Under the pieces are notes generated by a model. That model did no database searches, was not told the DNA's origin, and saw only the letters and a program-made list of their open reading frames with translations. From Candidatus Sulfotelmatobacter sp. (GTDB lineage: Bacteria; Acidobacteriota; Terriglobia; Terriglobales; Acidobacteriaceae), in NCBI GenBank assembly GCA_030037575.1, contig JASHRB010000177.1, positions 1 to 15,647 on the forward strand: DNA of 15,647 nt. The letters run 5' to 3'. Numbering within the stretch: the stretch's first letter is position 1; each line of letters begins with the position of its first letter. The position numbers and the translations under genes are program-made. Shown here piece after piece: positions 15,009 to 15,647 of the stretch.

Positions 15009-15647
15009 GTGTCAAGCAAGCACATTGAGGTTGCGATTCTTTTCTCGCTTCTGTGCGGGGGATCGGCTGCGGGACTTCCGGCGCGCGGTTTTTTGATTCA
15101 GGATGCGCCGAACCTTTCAAATCGCGCGCCCGCAACCCCCTCTCAGCCGGCCGCCAATCCGGCTAGCATTTTTCAGGCTGGGCAGGAGGCTCTGCAGCAG
15201 GGCCATTTGGACGAAGCGGAACGCGACTTCCAGAAAGTTCTAGAGCTGAACCCTGCCGTCGGAGGAGCGTACACGAATCTGGGCGTGGTTTACATGCACC
15301 GCAAGCAGTGGACGCGAGCCCTCGAAGAACTGCAAAGGGCTGAACAGCTGATGCCCGATGTGGCGGGGGTCAGGCTGGATATCGGACTCGCCTATTACCG
15401 CCAAAACGACTTTCTAAAAGCCATTCCTGCCTTCGAGTCAGTCGTTCGCGACCAGCCTGAGGCTCTGCAGCCCAGATACCTGCTCGGCCTCTGCTATTTT
15501 TTCACCAACCGTTGGGCAGACTCAGCCGCAACGCTTGAGCCGCTCTGGCCGCAGGAATCGGCGCAGTTGAGCTACTTATACGTGCTCTCAATTTCGGCAC
15601 ACCGCGCCGGTCAAAAAGAGCTCGACCAGAAAGCCACCGCGCAGCTC
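15009..15647 (+). CDS. Exported tetratricopeptide-repeat protein (3' end outside window)
   Basis: The 213 residues present start at GTG 15009; an in-frame stop at 14961 rules out most longer versions. An apparent signal peptide (VAILFSLLCGGSAAGLPA, residues 8-25) is followed by a Pro/Ala-rich linker (about 40-52). At least three TPR units come next, near residues 54-83, 86-117 and 120-151 (for example AGQEALQQGHLDEAERDFQK and TNLGVVYMHRKQWTRALEEL). TPRs mediate protein-protein contacts, here probably in the periplasm. The frame stays open to the window edge. It is divergent from the LacI-type gene (102-bp gap) and may belong with the receptor locus. The exact start is uncertain: the GAGAG upstream is weak. 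The rest of the protein and any C-terminal domain are not visible. Confidence 0.82.
   Translation, partial: MSSKHIEVAILFSLLCGGSAAGLPARGFLIQDAPNLSNRAPATPSQPAANPASIFQAGQEALQQGHLDEAERDFQKVLELNPAVGGAYTNLGVVYMHRKQWTRALEELQRAEQLMPDVAGVRLDIGLAYYRQNDFLKAIPAFESVVRDQPEALQPRYLLGLCYFFTNRWADSAATLEPLWPQESAQLSYLYVLSISAHRAGQKELDQKATAQL

Noticed and set aside
1..15647. CRISPR array, tRNA or rRNA genes, phage genes, defence system
   Set aside because: No regularly spaced direct repeats, cloverleaf, rRNA-like stretches or known defence or phage motifs were seen.

Overview
The window reads as a piece of a GC-rich chromosome, most likely from an Acidobacteriota (Terriglobia-type soil bacterium). The main reason is the very large TonB-dependent-receptor-like outer-membrane protein with an N-terminal carboxypeptidase-regulatory-like domain, next to a LacI-type regulator and an exported TPR protein, a combination typical of that phylum. 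The assignment is an inference from gene content; no rRNA or tRNA gene is present to fix it.

Left block (about 71-6315, minus strand): six tightly packed genes, read right to left. They are an atypical short-chain dehydrogenase (SDR), a class I aminotransferase carrying a +1 frameshift, an exported amidohydrolase, a cupin protein, threonine synthase (thrC) and homoserine kinase (thrB). Gaps are 10 to 29 bp (about 70 bp before the preferred cupin start), and thrC/thrB overlap by 8 bp, so this looks like one operon. ThrB makes O-phosphohomoserine and ThrC converts it to threonine; the aminotransferase could supply aspartate at the head of the same family. The roles of the SDR, amidohydrolase and cupin are not obvious. 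A divergent plus-strand gene (6406-7605) encodes a cystathionine gamma-synthase/lyase-type PLP enzyme, which also belongs to homoserine, methionine and cysteine metabolism.

Middle block (about 7633-9841): a mobile-element zone. It holds a complete 1128-bp IS630-family element with 29-bp terminal inverted repeats flanked by TA. After it come decayed coding remnants and a 415-bp internally deleted, MITE-like element. That element has perfect 16-bp terminal repeats, is flanked by CTAG on both sides, and keeps only the C-terminal end of an IS1182-like transposase.

Right block (9842-15647): a 1240-residue receptor/porin-type outer-membrane protein (minus strand) with a clear intrinsic terminator, a LacI-family regulator just upstream on the same strand, and a divergent exported TPR protein that runs off the right edge. 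The regulator probably controls the receptor, possibly in response to a sugar.

I did not find a CRISPR array, defence system or other clearly new system. The points most worth checking are the frameshifted aminotransferase, the SDR lacking the usual catalytic Tyr/Lys, the mixed threonine/amidohydrolase operon, the deletion-derivative element, and the five cysteine pairs of the receptor.
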